Assembly: GCA_021201295.1 (NCBI GenBank)
Contig: JAJQFE010000043.1
Span: forward strand, 1-59,582
Source: Tannerellaceae bacterium
Lineage (GTDB): Bacteria; Bacteroidota; Bacteroidia; Bacteroidales; Tannerellaceae
Reading direction: 5' to 3'
Length of the DNA stretch: 59,582 nt
The position numbers were made by a program, and so were the translations under genes. Of this stretch, positions 28,714 through 37,599 are shown piece by piece. The notes beneath the pieces are model-generated. The model made no database searches. It was given only the letters and a program-made list of their open reading frames with translations, and had not been told where the DNA came from. The number at the start of each line of letters is the position of its first letter. Position 1 is the first letter of the stretch.

Positions 28714-30303
28714 ATGACTAATAGAAATTCCAATCGCTACTTATCTAAAAAAAGAAATTTTTTCAAAAAGAAATCCTTTATCTTTTTTATAGGTCTTCTT
28801 ATCGGCGCCGGAGCTATTACCGGCGTTTATCTGACATCTGTATATTTTAACACCAATGAATCCTGTATGATGTGTCACGTACACCCTCATGCGGAGGAAA
28901 CCTGGCGTTTATCTATTCATATGAATAATAAAAGTGGCACTAAAACCAATTGTGTTTCCTGCCACTTACCTCCACAAAACAATACCTGGGACTTTTATAC
29001 GGCCAAAGCTAAATTAGGACTCCGGGATGTCTGGGGATACCTGACCAAGGACAGTGCAGATTTTAACTGGGAACTAAAATCCGAGCTGGAACATGCGGTT
29101 AAATTTATTCCGAATGAATCCTGTAAGGAATGTCATTATAATCTTTTTCCGGAAGGCATTACGCAGGATGAAATTACGGCTCATCTGTATTATGATGAAA
29201 ACGAAAAGAAATTAGATTTACAATGTATTAGTTGTCACCTAGATGTAGGTCATTATAATCCAAATTACAGCCACTCTAAAATGACAGGTATCCCGGGATT
29301 AGGTTCTGCCAATAGTTCCACTCCTGTAGATACCAGCTTATATTTCAAGACAGCGACTGAAGTTACCTCTTTTACCGATTATATAGAACAGATACCGGGT
29401 ACACCGGTCTCTTTCAAAATGGTGGCTATTCCCGGCGGAACCTTCCAGATGGGTAGTTCGCCCAAAGAGCCTTTCCACAAACCCGATGAAGCTCCGGTAC
29501 GTAATGTGACCCTGAGTCCTTTCTTTATGGCTGAAGTGGAATGTACCTGGGATCAGTACTGGGCTTTCTATGGAAACACTATGAGTGAAGGACGTACTCC
29601 TCCTGAAACCATTTATGCCAATAACAGCCGTCCGGACCTGGATGCTGTTTCAGGTCCTACTCCTCCATTCGGTTTTCCGGATCAGGGATGGGGTTCCGGA
29701 GACCGTCCTGCAATTACCATGACTCATTATGCAGCAGAAACTTTCTGCCAGTGGCTATCCCTGAAAACAGGAAAGACCTACCGTCTGCCTACAGAAGCCG
29801 AATGGGAATATGCAGCCCGTGGCGGCACAGAAACGCCTTACTTCTTCCCGGGAGATCCTAAAAAATTCTCTGATGAAGGTTTCTGGCGTAAATTCTTTGA
29901 TGCGGATACAGACGTAATCACCAACTATGTCATTTACAGCAAAAACAGTAAGAACAGAACACAGGAACCATCTGCAGTAGAGGCCAATCCGTTTGGACTG
30001 AAAAATATGTTAGGAAATGTTCTGGAATATACCTGTGACAAATATGATCCGGAAGCTTATGGCAAAACACCGGAAAATGTGACAGATCCACGGGTAACTA
30101 CCGGAGAAGAATGGGTAGTAAGAGGAGGAAATTATACGTCGGATGCAGCGGATGTGCGTTCTGCAGCCCGTGACTATACCAAACATGAAGCCTGGCTGAA
30201 AACAGACCCGCAACAACCTAAAAGTATCTGGTGGTATTCCGATATCCGTGGCATTGGTTTTCGTGTCGTATGTGAACCCGATTCTGCTATCGGAGCAAAA
30301 TAA
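28714..30303 (+). CDS. NapC/NirT/NrfH-type tetraheme cytochrome c fused to a SUMF1 (FGE-like) domain
   Basis: A 529-residue two-domain protein. Residues 21-45 are a single membrane anchor, followed by four CXXCH heme sites: CMMCH (51-55), CVSCH (80-84), CKECH (137-141) and CISCH (171-175), as in membrane quinol dehydrogenases of the NrfH group. Residues about 232-521 form a SUMF1/EgtB/PvdO-type domain (IPGGTFQMGS, YRLPTEAEWEYAARGG, NMLGNVLEYTCDKYD, RGGNYTSDAADVRSAAR, GIGFRVV). The two active-site cysteines of formylglycine-generating enzyme after RGG are absent, so FGE activity is unlikely. The protein should face the periplasm. It precedes a Tat-exported oxidoreductase by 40 bp. A role passing electrons between menaquinol and a periplasmic partner is inferred. 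Confidence 0.85.
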   Translation: MTNRNSNRYLSKKRNFFKKKSFIFFIGLLIGAGAITGVYLTSVYFNTNESCMMCHVHPHAEETWRLSIHMNNKSGTKTNCVSCHLPPQNNTWDFYTAKAKLGLRDVWGYLTKDSADFNWELKSELEHAVKFIPNESCKECHYNLFPEGITQDEITAHLYYDENEKKLDLQCISCHLDVGHYNPNYSHSKMTGIPGLGSANSSTPVDTSLYFKTATEVTSFTDYIEQIPGTPVSFKMVAIPGGTFQMGSSPKEPFHKPDEAPVRNVTLSPFFMAEVECTWDQYWAFYGNTMSEGRTPPETIYANNSRPDLDAVSGPTPPFGFPDQGWGSGDRPAITMTHYAAETFCQWLSLKTGKTYRLPTEAEWEYAARGGTETPYFFPGDPKKFSDEGFWRKFFDADTDVITNYVIYSKNSKNRTQEPSAVEANPFGLKNMLGNVLEYTCDKYDPEAYGKTPENVTDPRVTTGEEWVVRGGNYTSDAADVRSAARDYTKHEAWLKTDPQQPKSIWWYSDIRGIGFRVVCEPDSAIGAK

Positions 30304-30343
30304 GAAAAACAACTATTTACAAAATACTTTAAATATATATATC

Positions 30344-31744
30344 ATGAAAAAAGAAAACGGTATCAGTAGAAGATCATTTTTAAAAAGCTCAGCGTTAGCC
30401 GGCGCAGCAGGAGCAATAGGTACAGGTAGTACCGCAGCTATCTTAACTTCCTGTGGAGAAGGTGGTGGAAATGCAGGGAATGCATCTGCGGCTTTGAAAG
30501 CACCCGGAAGTTATTATATCCCTAATTTAGTAGATTTTGCTAATGACGGACAAGAACTGAAAGCCGGTATTATCGGCTGTGGGGGCCGTGGTTCAGGGGC
30601 AGCTTTCAACTTCCTGAACGCTGCCAATGGTGTTACCATCACAGCTTTGGGAGATACCTTTCAGGAAAGAGTAGATGAACTGGCTGGTCAACTGAAATCT
30701 GAAAAAAATATAGATATTCCGGAAAGTCAACGTTTCGTTGGTCTGGATGCTTACAAACAGGTAATTGATAGTGGTGTGGATGTAGTAATTATTGCCACTC
30801 CTCCTAACTTCCGTCCTCTCCATTTCCAGTACGCAACAGAAAAAGGAAAACATTCATTCCTTGAAAAGCCTATCTGTGTAGATCCTGTAGGGTATCGCAC
30901 AATTGTGGCAACAGCTAAACAGGCAGCCGTTAAAAACCTGTGTGTGATCACAGGTGTTCAACGCCACCACCAACGTAGTTATAATGAAGCTTACAGAAGA
31001 GTAATGGATGGTATGATCGGTGAAATTACGGGTGGTGTGGTTTACTGGAATCAGCCCATGCTTTGGTTCCGCGAAAGACAAGCCGGCTGGAGCGATTGCG
31101 AATGGATGATCAAAGACTGGGTAAACTGGAAATGGTTATCCGGTGACCACATTGTAGAACAACATGTTCATAACATTGACGTATTTACCTGGTTCTCTGG
31201 CCTGAAACCTGCCAAGGCTGTTGGTTTTGGTTCCCGCCAACGTCGCATAACCGGTGACCAGTATGACAATTTCAGTGTGGACTTCACGATGGAAAATGGT
31301 ATTCACCTGCATAGTATGTGTCGCCAGATTGATGGTACAGCTACCAACGTAAGCGAATTCATTCAGGGGACGAAAGGTTCCTGTGAAACCAATCAGGGTA
31401 GCCTTGCCGTGATCCGGGATTTCTCCGGTAAAGAACTCTGGAGATGGGATATTGAAGCAGAAAAGGCCAACTTCAAACAAACAGACCCCTATACATTAGA
31501 GCATGTCAACTGGATTAACCATATCCGCAGCAAAACTCCTATTGACCAGGCTTCTGAGAATGCAATTGCCTGTCTGGCTGCTATCATGGGACGTGAATCA
31601 GCTTACACAGGAACAGAAACTACCTGGGATGCTATGTCAGCTTCTTCGCTTGATTATATGCCGGCAGACCTGAATTTAACAGGTAAAATGGATATGAGTA
31701 GCATGATAGTTCCTGTTCCGGGCAAACCTCTCGATAAAAAATAA
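30344..31744 (+). CDS. Tat-exported Gfo/Idh/MocA family oxidoreductase
   Basis: Sugar oxidoreductase of 466 residues carrying a twin-arginine signal (GISRRSFLKSSALAGAAG, RR at 9-10) and a following LTSC that could be a lipobox. The Rossmann motif AGIIGCGGRGSG is at about residues 74-85 and the EKP motif appears in FLEKPICVDPVGYR. Tat export implies folding with a bound NAD(P), as in GH109-type and glucose-fructose oxidoreductase-type enzymes. The frame extends upstream to 30248 but the Tat start at 30344 is clear. Members of this group include GH109 N-acetylgalactosaminidases and C3-oxidising glycoside enzymes; the exact reaction is not determinable. Confidence 0.88.
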   Translation: MKKENGISRRSFLKSSALAGAAGAIGTGSTAAILTSCGEGGGNAGNASAALKAPGSYYIPNLVDFANDGQELKAGIIGCGGRGSGAAFNFLNAANGVTITALGDTFQERVDELAGQLKSEKNIDIPESQRFVGLDAYKQVIDSGVDVVIIATPPNFRPLHFQYATEKGKHSFLEKPICVDPVGYRTIVATAKQAAVKNLCVITGVQRHHQRSYNEAYRRVMDGMIGEITGGVVYWNQPMLWFRERQAGWSDCEWMIKDWVNWKWLSGDHIVEQHVHNIDVFTWFSGLKPAKAVGFGSRQRRITGDQYDNFSVDFTMENGIHLHSMCRQIDGTATNVSEFIQGTKGSCETNQGSLAVIRDFSGKELWRWDIEAEKANFKQTDPYTLEHVNWINHIRSKTPIDQASENAIACLAAIMGRESAYTGTETTWDAMSASSLDYMPADLNLTGKMDMSSMIVPVPGKPLDKK

Positions 31745-31770
31745 ACAGGCTTTCCGGTCGTTGACCAAAA

Positions 31771-31891
31771 GCTGTAGTTAGTAGCCGGTAGTTGGTAGAT
31801 AGTAGAAATAATGATGGTTTTACTATATCTATCAACTACTGATGTAAAGAGAATAATTCTACTACTAACGACCATTACAATTCCTAACTAC
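31771..31891. repeat. Imperfect intergenic dyad repeat
   Basis: GTAGTTAGTAG and AGTTGGTAGATAGTAG on the left face CTATCAACTACT, CTACTACTAAC and CTAACTAC on the right. It fills the gap between the Gfo/Idh and TIM-barrel genes and could fold in RNA. Composition resembles a degenerate extragenic repeat. Confidence 0.45.
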
Positions 31892-31903
31892 AAAAATGAT
31901 CTT

Positions 31904-32851
31904 ATGACTGTTAATAGAAGAAATTTTCTAAAGACCACTTTATCCAGTGTAGCCGTAGCATCCGTTGGAAGTACAGCATTAGGGGCCTGTTCGCCTCAGG
32001 CGACTTCTTCTGATACGAAAGACTCTAGCAAAGCAACCTGTTGTACGGAGAGCAAAGCAGAGTTAAACCTCTCCTTTCAGGAGGGTATTGCTCCGGGAGA
32101 AACTCTTCATGAGAAACTGGATTTCATGGAAAAACATGGAGTAGTCGGTTTTGAACCGGGTGGCGGTGGTTTAGCCGGTCGTGTGAATGAACTTAAAGAA
32201 GCCTTACGGGATAGAAATATTAAAGTAAGTGCCATTTGTGCAGGATTTCAGGGCTTTATTCTTTCAGAAGAGCCAGCTGTCCGTAAGCAATGTATGGATA
32301 CCATGAAGGAAATTATTACTGCTGCCGGAGAGTTAGGTTCTACAGGTGTCATTATCGTGCCTGCCTTTAACCAGCAGCTTCCGGTTAAACCTCATACGCA
32401 GGAAACCCGTGACTTTTTATGTGAGCAATTCAATGAAATGGGTACTTTCGCGGCCCAACATGGTACTACAGTTATCTTAGAACCTTTAAACAGAGGAGAA
32501 GCATTCTATCTACGCCAGGTAGCAGATGCAGCTTCTATCTGCCGGGATATCAATAATCCGGGAGTACGCTGCATGGGAGACTTCTGGCATATGACTTTTG
32601 AAGAGACTTCTGATATGGGAGCATTTCTTTCCGGAGGAGATTACCTGCAACATGTCCACGTAGCCAGTCGAAAACGCCGGAGCATGCCGGGAGAAGACGG
32701 AGAAGCAGACTGTTATATCAATGGTTTCAAAGGCTTGAAAATGCTCAACTACACGAATTATGTAAGTTTTGAATGTGGATGCCAGGGTGACCACAACGTA
32801 GTAGTACCTGCCGCATTAGAATTGTTACGCGAACAATGGAAAAAAGCCTGA
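31904..32851 (+). CDS. Tat-exported xylose-isomerase-like TIM-barrel protein
   Basis: Sugar phosphate isomerase/epimerase-like protein (AP endonuclease 2 superfamily), 315 residues. The N-terminus has a twin-arginine signal (TVNRRNFLKTTLSS) and a lipobox-like LGAC. The barrel contains the metal-binding positions typical of the family: FEPGGGG, ILEPLNRGE (glutamate), MGDFWHM (aspartate and histidine), HVHVASRKRR, and FECGCQGD. The upstream in-frame ATG at 31811 lies in a repeat and is not used. Exported TIM-barrel proteins paired with exported Gfo/Idh proteins occur in oxidative glycoside-degrading loci of Bacteroidetes; substrate is unknown. Confidence 0.85.
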   Translation: MTVNRRNFLKTTLSSVAVASVGSTALGACSPQATSSDTKDSSKATCCTESKAELNLSFQEGIAPGETLHEKLDFMEKHGVVGFEPGGGGLAGRVNELKEALRDRNIKVSAICAGFQGFILSEEPAVRKQCMDTMKEIITAAGELGSTGVIIVPAFNQQLPVKPHTQETRDFLCEQFNEMGTFAAQHGTTVILEPLNRGEAFYLRQVADAASICRDINNPGVRCMGDFWHMTFEETSDMGAFLSGGDYLQHVHVASRKRRSMPGEDGEADCYINGFKGLKMLNYTNYVSFECGCQGDHNVVVPAALELLREQWKKA

Positions 32852-32852
32852 T

Positions 32853-33569
32853 ATGCCGTTAGTAGATGCAAACATACAGTTAAGTGAGGTAGTGGAAAGC
32901 CACTCCTCACTTATTCCTGTTTTAAACCGTTTCGGAATAAAACTGGGATTAGGGGACAAATCCGTCAAAGAGATTTGTAAGGAATATGAGCTGGATACGG
33001 ATTTCTTTTTATCGGTGATCAATACCTTTCTGAATGAAGAATATTTTCCGGAAAAGAAATTACAATCGTTCCATACTTCACAGATTATTGATTACCTGAC
33101 CAAAATGAATTTCTATTATCTGAAATTCCAGTTACCCAACATTGAACGACATTTAAACTCATTTATTTCAATGAGTAAACCGACCAACCAATCCCTGAAA
33201 CTGATCGGAAAATTTTTTGCTTCTTTTAAAAATGAACTGACTGCCCGGATTGAAAAAGACCAGCAGCAATGGTTTCCTTACTGCCTGGGATTAAGTAAAA
33301 AATTAAAAGGAGACCAACACAAAGAACCAGACCTGTTACTAGACCCGGAAGAACATAGCGAAGATACCATTGAAGCTCTTTTAGCAGATTTAAAAAGTAT
33401 TATGATCAAGCATCTGTCCGGAACATATGACCAGAATCTGTGTTATGCTGTACTATTTTCAATCAGCAGTCTGGAAAAAGATATCAAACAACATAACCGT
33501 ATACGATACAGAATATTGGTCCCGATGGTTTCTGCCATGGAACAGCATGTTTCAAACCAGAATTCTTAA
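32853..33569 (+). CDS. RIC/ScdA-like protein with degenerate hemerythrin-type domain
   Basis: A 238-residue cytoplasmic protein. Residues about 9-60 (LSEVVESHSSLIPVLNRFGIKLGLGDKSVKEIC) match the N-terminal ScdA/DUF542 domain of iron-sulfur repair (RIC/YtfE) proteins but lack its usual cysteines. The rest follows the four-helix hemerythrin-like layout, with FQLPNIERHL, ARIEKDQQQWFPYC and IKQHNRIRYRILVPM at the places where di-iron ligands should be; several histidines and glutamates are replaced. It starts 1 bp after the TIM-barrel stop and overlaps the LuxR gene by one base. A sensor role for that regulator is likely but inferred. Confidence 0.7.
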   Translation: MPLVDANIQLSEVVESHSSLIPVLNRFGIKLGLGDKSVKEICKEYELDTDFFLSVINTFLNEEYFPEKKLQSFHTSQIIDYLTKMNFYYLKFQLPNIERHLNSFISMSKPTNQSLKLIGKFFASFKNELTARIEKDQQQWFPYCLGLSKKLKGDQHKEPDLLLDPEEHSEDTIEALLADLKSIMIKHLSGTYDQNLCYAVLFSISSLEKDIKQHNRIRYRILVPMVSAMEQHVSNQNS

Positions 33570-34147
33570 TGCAACGAACCAAACATATAGCGATTATACT
33601 TTCTGATACTTTACAAAGTACGGGATTACAAAGCCTGATCATGGACTACTTTCATCCGGCTGAGATTTCATATTATCCCGGCTTCTCCCTTTTCGCCAAA
33701 GTTGCCTATGATAGTTTTGACTATTATTTTACAGATGCTGAAACATTTACTATAAATGCAGATTTCTTCCTTCCCCGGAAAATGAAAGCCTGTATTCTGA
33801 TTCACCAAAGTGATCCTCTACCCCATACGCTTACCCCCTACTATATAGGTGTAAATACTCCCCAGGAAGTGATTATAGAACAATTGCAAACTATGTTTTC
33901 AGCCGACAATCACACCTTACCCTATGAAGGGAATAAAGAGTTGTCTCCACGGGAAACAGATGTGCTCCAGCTGATTGCTAAAGGAAGCACTAATAAGAAA
34001 ATTGCCGATAAACTACATATCAGCCTGAACACGGTCCTGTCACACAGAAAAAACATTACCGCTAAATTAGGCATCAAAACAGTTTCCGGCCTTACCTTCT
34101 ATGCCATTATGAATGGGGTGATCTCTGCGGATAATATGGAATTATAA
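33569..34147 (+). CDS. LuxR-type helix-turn-helix regulator
   Basis: A 192-residue DNA-binding protein. The C-terminal 65 residues (LSPRETDVLQLIAKGSTNKKIADKLHISLNTVLSHRKNI) are a clear GerE/LuxR HTH. The N-terminal 120 residues resemble a receiver fold with a possible acidic site (YYFTDAETF) but without the standard receiver signature. Start and upstream stop share a base (TAATG), so it is translationally coupled to the RIC-like gene, a pairing that recurs in Bacteroidales as far as I recall. Candidate targets are the neighbouring redox and porphyrin genes. Confidence 0.85.
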   Translation: MQRTKHIAIILSDTLQSTGLQSLIMDYFHPAEISYYPGFSLFAKVAYDSFDYYFTDAETFTINADFFLPRKMKACILIHQSDPLPHTLTPYYIGVNTPQEVIIEQLQTMFSADNHTLPYEGNKELSPRETDVLQLIAKGSTNKKIADKLHISLNTVLSHRKNITAKLGIKTVSGLTFYAIMNGVISADNMEL

Positions 34148-34170
34148 AATTAATACCTTTGTCATAAAAA

Positions 34171-35190
34171 ATGAGAATCAAGAGGCTATTTATTATTCAG
34201 TTTTTATTCATTTCATTTTTAGGGTATGCACAATACAATATAGGAGAAAGAACCTTGGTATATGTGGATGAAACCCGGGATAGACCTCTAATCACAGAGA
34301 TATGGTATCCAACCTTCGATAAGGATATCGAAGAAAATAGTAAAACGGATCTGCCCTTTATTCTACCTGCTACCATACGCGAAGCAAGTTTTATAGAACA
34401 AAGAAGCCCGCTAATCTTATTATCTCATGGTACAGGAGGAAACAGATTTGGACTGGCCTGGTTAGCAACAGCTTTAGCAGAGAAAGGATATATCGTAGCA
34501 GCTCCGGATCATTGGGGTAATACTTTTGATAATATAATCCCTGAATACTTTCTTCGTTACTGGGAGCGTCCTTTAGATATCAGTTTTCTGATCACACAAT
34601 TATGTACAGATCCTATATTGTCCGGACAGATTGATCCTAAGAAAATAGGAATTGCCGGCTTTTCATTAGGAGGGTATACCTCATTAGCTTTAGCCGGAGC
34701 TAATCTCAATTGTTCTGTGTTAATGAAAAATGCTCAAAGCGAAAATGGGAAAAAGGAATTTGAAATTCCGAAACTGGAAGGACTATCGAATCTAATGGAA
34801 GAATTTTCATGTGAATCAGTCCCTTCTATTTCATTAAAAGACGACCGTATCAAAGTATTCGTGGCTATGGCTCCAGCATTAGGGTTAGGTTTTGAGAACC
34901 TACAACAAACATTAAGCATACAATCTCTGGTTCTAATTATCGGAGCTGCCGGTGACCACATTGCGCCGATACAAACAAATGCAAAAAATTATCATAGATT
35001 AATTTCGAACGCTATATATAAAGAATTGGCTCACCCCATAGGTCACTACATATTTCTAAGTGAACCTGTGAGTGACCTGAAAAACCAAAATCTAATTTAT
35101 TACAATGACCATCATTCCATAAACAGAAACTCTATTCATAAAGAGGTCCAACAATCCATACTTAATTTCTTTGACAAAACCTTATTTTAG
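34171..35190 (+). CDS. Secreted alpha/beta-hydrolase (PAF-acetylhydrolase/lipase-like)
   Basis: A 339-residue serine hydrolase with a signal peptide (MRIKRLFIIQFLFISFLGYAQ). The oxyanion region LILLSHGTGGNRFG, the nucleophile elbow GFSLGG (serine about residue 167) and a late histidine (LAHPIGHY) are visible, as in the predicted dienelactone-hydrolase/PAF-AH group. Codon and base composition are slightly more AT-rich than neighbours. Substrate is unknown. It may be transcribed with the upstream regulator gene (24-bp gap). Confidence 0.78.
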   Translation: MRIKRLFIIQFLFISFLGYAQYNIGERTLVYVDETRDRPLITEIWYPTFDKDIEENSKTDLPFILPATIREASFIEQRSPLILLSHGTGGNRFGLAWLATALAEKGYIVAAPDHWGNTFDNIIPEYFLRYWERPLDISFLITQLCTDPILSGQIDPKKIGIAGFSLGGYTSLALAGANLNCSVLMKNAQSENGKKEFEIPKLEGLSNLMEEFSCESVPSISLKDDRIKVFVAMAPALGLGFENLQQTLSIQSLVLIIGAAGDHIAPIQTNAKNYHRLISNAIYKELAHPIGHYIFLSEPVSDLKNQNLIYYNDHHSINRNSIHKEVQQSILNFFDKTLF

Positions 35191-35289
35191 AAAAGACCGG
35201 TTATGCTAAAGAAAATCCCTACATATAGTGATTGCCGACAGAGAGGGATTTTTGTTTTTTTGTAACCGTTTATATAAACATCCGTCAGA

Positions 35290-37581
35290 ATGAATAAACG
35301 CTACTGGAATATTATTTTTACCTTATGGATTAGCTTCCATTCTCTGGGTGCAGAAAAGAAAGATACTACCCCTAAAGATACGATCAAAACCTATAACATC
35401 GATGAAGTGATCATTACTTCATCAACGAAAGAGACCAATGATTTTCGGACCTTGCCTGGTGCGGTTTCCCTGATCTCTCCACAAACTATTGCGAACCGCC
35501 AGATTGAGGCCTTAAAAGATATCAGTTCATTGGTGCCCAATCTTTATATTCCGGATTATGGGGCGAGATTAACATCTGCGATTTATATCCGTGGTATAGG
35601 TGCAAGAAGTAGCGGGCAGTCCGTAGGACTATACGTAGATAATGTTCCTTATTTAGATAAAAGTACCTTTGATTTTGAATTAACGGATATCCAGCGAATC
35701 GAAGTATTGCGGGGGCCACAAGGTACACTTTACGGAAGAAATGCGATGGGAGGTATCATCAATGTCTACACTCTTTCTCCCATGAATTATCAGGGAACCC
35801 GTCTATCGGGTTCTGTAGGGAATTACGGGACCTATAAAGGCAAACTATCCCACTATACCAAACTCAGTGAGACGATAGGAATTTCCATAGAAGGATATTA
35901 TGATCAGCACAACGGTTTTTTCACCAATATATATACCCATAAAAAAGCGGATCCGGAAAAATTAGCAGGAGGCCAGATCCGGTTAGACTGGCAGATCACT
36001 CCAAACTTTAAAGCCGGTTATACCATTTCTTATGATTATACAGACCAGGGTGCTTTTCCTTACGGTCTCTATCATCGGGAAACAGGAAATATCGATCCGG
36101 TGAATATCAATGATCTGGTTTCCTACCAACGGAATATGTTATCCAATCATCTTTCACTGGAATACCAGACTTCTTCTTTTGTATTGACCAGTACGACAGG
36201 ATACCAATATCTGAAAGATGATATGTTAATGGACCAGGATTTTTCTCCTCTTTCCATTTTTATACTTAACCAGAAACAAAAACAAAATGCCTATAGTCAG
36301 GAATTTGCGATTAAAAGTAATTTAACCAGGAATTATCAATGGTCATTCGGCCTCTATGGCTTTTATAACGATCTGCATATAGACGGGCCGGTTACCTTTA
36401 AAGAAGATGGGGTGAGCCAGGTATTGCAAAAAGTATTTGATGACTTATACTATCATACCAGTATGCCCGTTCACCTGAAAGTCATGGATAAAGAAGTCTA
36501 TATACCCGGCTCATTTGATACGCCTTCCTATGGGGTGGCCCTTTTCCATCAATCCACTTACAATAATTTGTTTACAAAAGGTTTATCCCTGACAGCAGGT
36601 ATCCGTCTAGGTTATGAAAAGCAACAAATGGATTACCAGTCAGCAGCAAAGATGTCTTTAGGGATTGGAGGTAGTCCGGAAGGAAACCATACGGAACTTC
36701 AGGGGATTGAACCTACTGTTATGGATATCCATACCTCACAGGATTTCTGGCAGGCACTTCCTAAAGTATCGCTGAAATATACATGCACTCCGCAAACCTT
36801 TACTTATATCTCTGTTGCAAAAGGCTATAAAACAGGAGGATATAATGTACAGATGTCTGCCGACCTGATGCAGAGCCAGATGCAGTATGAACTGATGAAT
36901 CAATTTATACCTTCTATGGCTATAGAACCGGCTTCCGTAGAAGATGTGGCTTCTTATACACCGGAACATAGCTGGAATTATGAGTTAGGGATAAAAAGTG
37001 AAGTAATAAAAAATTATTTGACCTCTGAACTGACCTTCTTCTATATGGATGTAGAAGATGTGCAAATCACTCAGTTTGTCAATAGTGGGAACGGACGCAT
37101 CTTAACCAATGCAGGCAAAGCCCAAAGCTACGGAGTAGAAGCTTCGGTAAAAACGTCAATCCGGAATGTATCCGCAGATCTGAACTACGGGTATACACAT
37201 GCAACTTTTCGGAATTATAATAATGGGGAAGAAAATTTTAAAGGGAAATTTATTCCTTATGCTCCCCGCCATACCTTAAGTGCAGGGATTCATTATAACA
37301 AACTGGTTAGTCATGCTTTGATTGACCAGTTTACCGCTTCTGCACAGTTTAACGGAGCAGGAAAGATCTTCTGGACAGAATATAATGATATATTCCAGAA
37401 ATTTTACAGCACAGTCCAGGCTAAAATAGGTATACGAAAAGGAAGCGTAAAAGTGGACCTTTGGAGTAAGAACCTGACTGATACACAATTTACAGCTTTT
37501 TATTTTGAGTCATTTAATAACCCATTCATGCAGAGAGGTAAACCTTTTCAAATCGGGGCGGATTTTACTATCATTTTTTAA
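35290..37581 (+). CDS. TonB-dependent outer-membrane receptor
   Basis: A 763-residue receptor with a signal peptide (MNKRYWNIIFTLWISFHSLGA), a TonB-box-like YNIDEVIITS near residue 38, plug domain (RTLPGAVSLISPQTI, VEVLRGPQGTLYGRNAMGG-type motif) and a 22-strand barrel ending QIGADFTIIF. It lacks the carboxypeptidase-like N-terminal domain of SusC proteins and fits siderophore, heme or cobalamin type receptors. hemN follows within 20 bp and hemG after it, so a tetrapyrrole or heme cargo is a reasonable inference. The gene is intact. Confidence 0.9.
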   Translation: MNKRYWNIIFTLWISFHSLGAEKKDTTPKDTIKTYNIDEVIITSSTKETNDFRTLPGAVSLISPQTIANRQIEALKDISSLVPNLYIPDYGARLTSAIYIRGIGARSSGQSVGLYVDNVPYLDKSTFDFELTDIQRIEVLRGPQGTLYGRNAMGGIINVYTLSPMNYQGTRLSGSVGNYGTYKGKLSHYTKLSETIGISIEGYYDQHNGFFTNIYTHKKADPEKLAGGQIRLDWQITPNFKAGYTISYDYTDQGAFPYGLYHRETGNIDPVNINDLVSYQRNMLSNHLSLEYQTSSFVLTSTTGYQYLKDDMLMDQDFSPLSIFILNQKQKQNAYSQEFAIKSNLTRNYQWSFGLYGFYNDLHIDGPVTFKEDGVSQVLQKVFDDLYYHTSMPVHLKVMDKEVYIPGSFDTPSYGVALFHQSTYNNLFTKGLSLTAGIRLGYEKQQMDYQSAAKMSLGIGGSPEGNHTELQGIEPTVMDIHTSQDFWQALPKVSLKYTCTPQTFTYISVAKGYKTGGYNVQMSADLMQSQMQYELMNQFIPSMAIEPASVEDVASYTPEHSWNYELGIKSEVIKNYLTSELTFFYMDVEDVQITQFVNSGNGRILTNAGKAQSYGVEASVKTSIRNVSADLNYGYTHATFRNYNNGEENFKGKFIPYAPRHTLSAGIHYNKLVSHALIDQFTASAQFNGAGKIFWTEYNDIFQKFYSTVQAKIGIRKGSVKVDLWSKNLTDTQFTAFYFESFNNPFMQRGKPFQIGADFTIIF

Positions 37582-37599
37582 TTAATGCTTTTGCACACT

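Noticed and set aside
28714-30303. Canonical formylglycine-generating enzyme maturing the nearby sulfatase
   Set aside because: The active-site cysteines are absent and the sulfatase is serine-type, which is handled by anSME enzymes.
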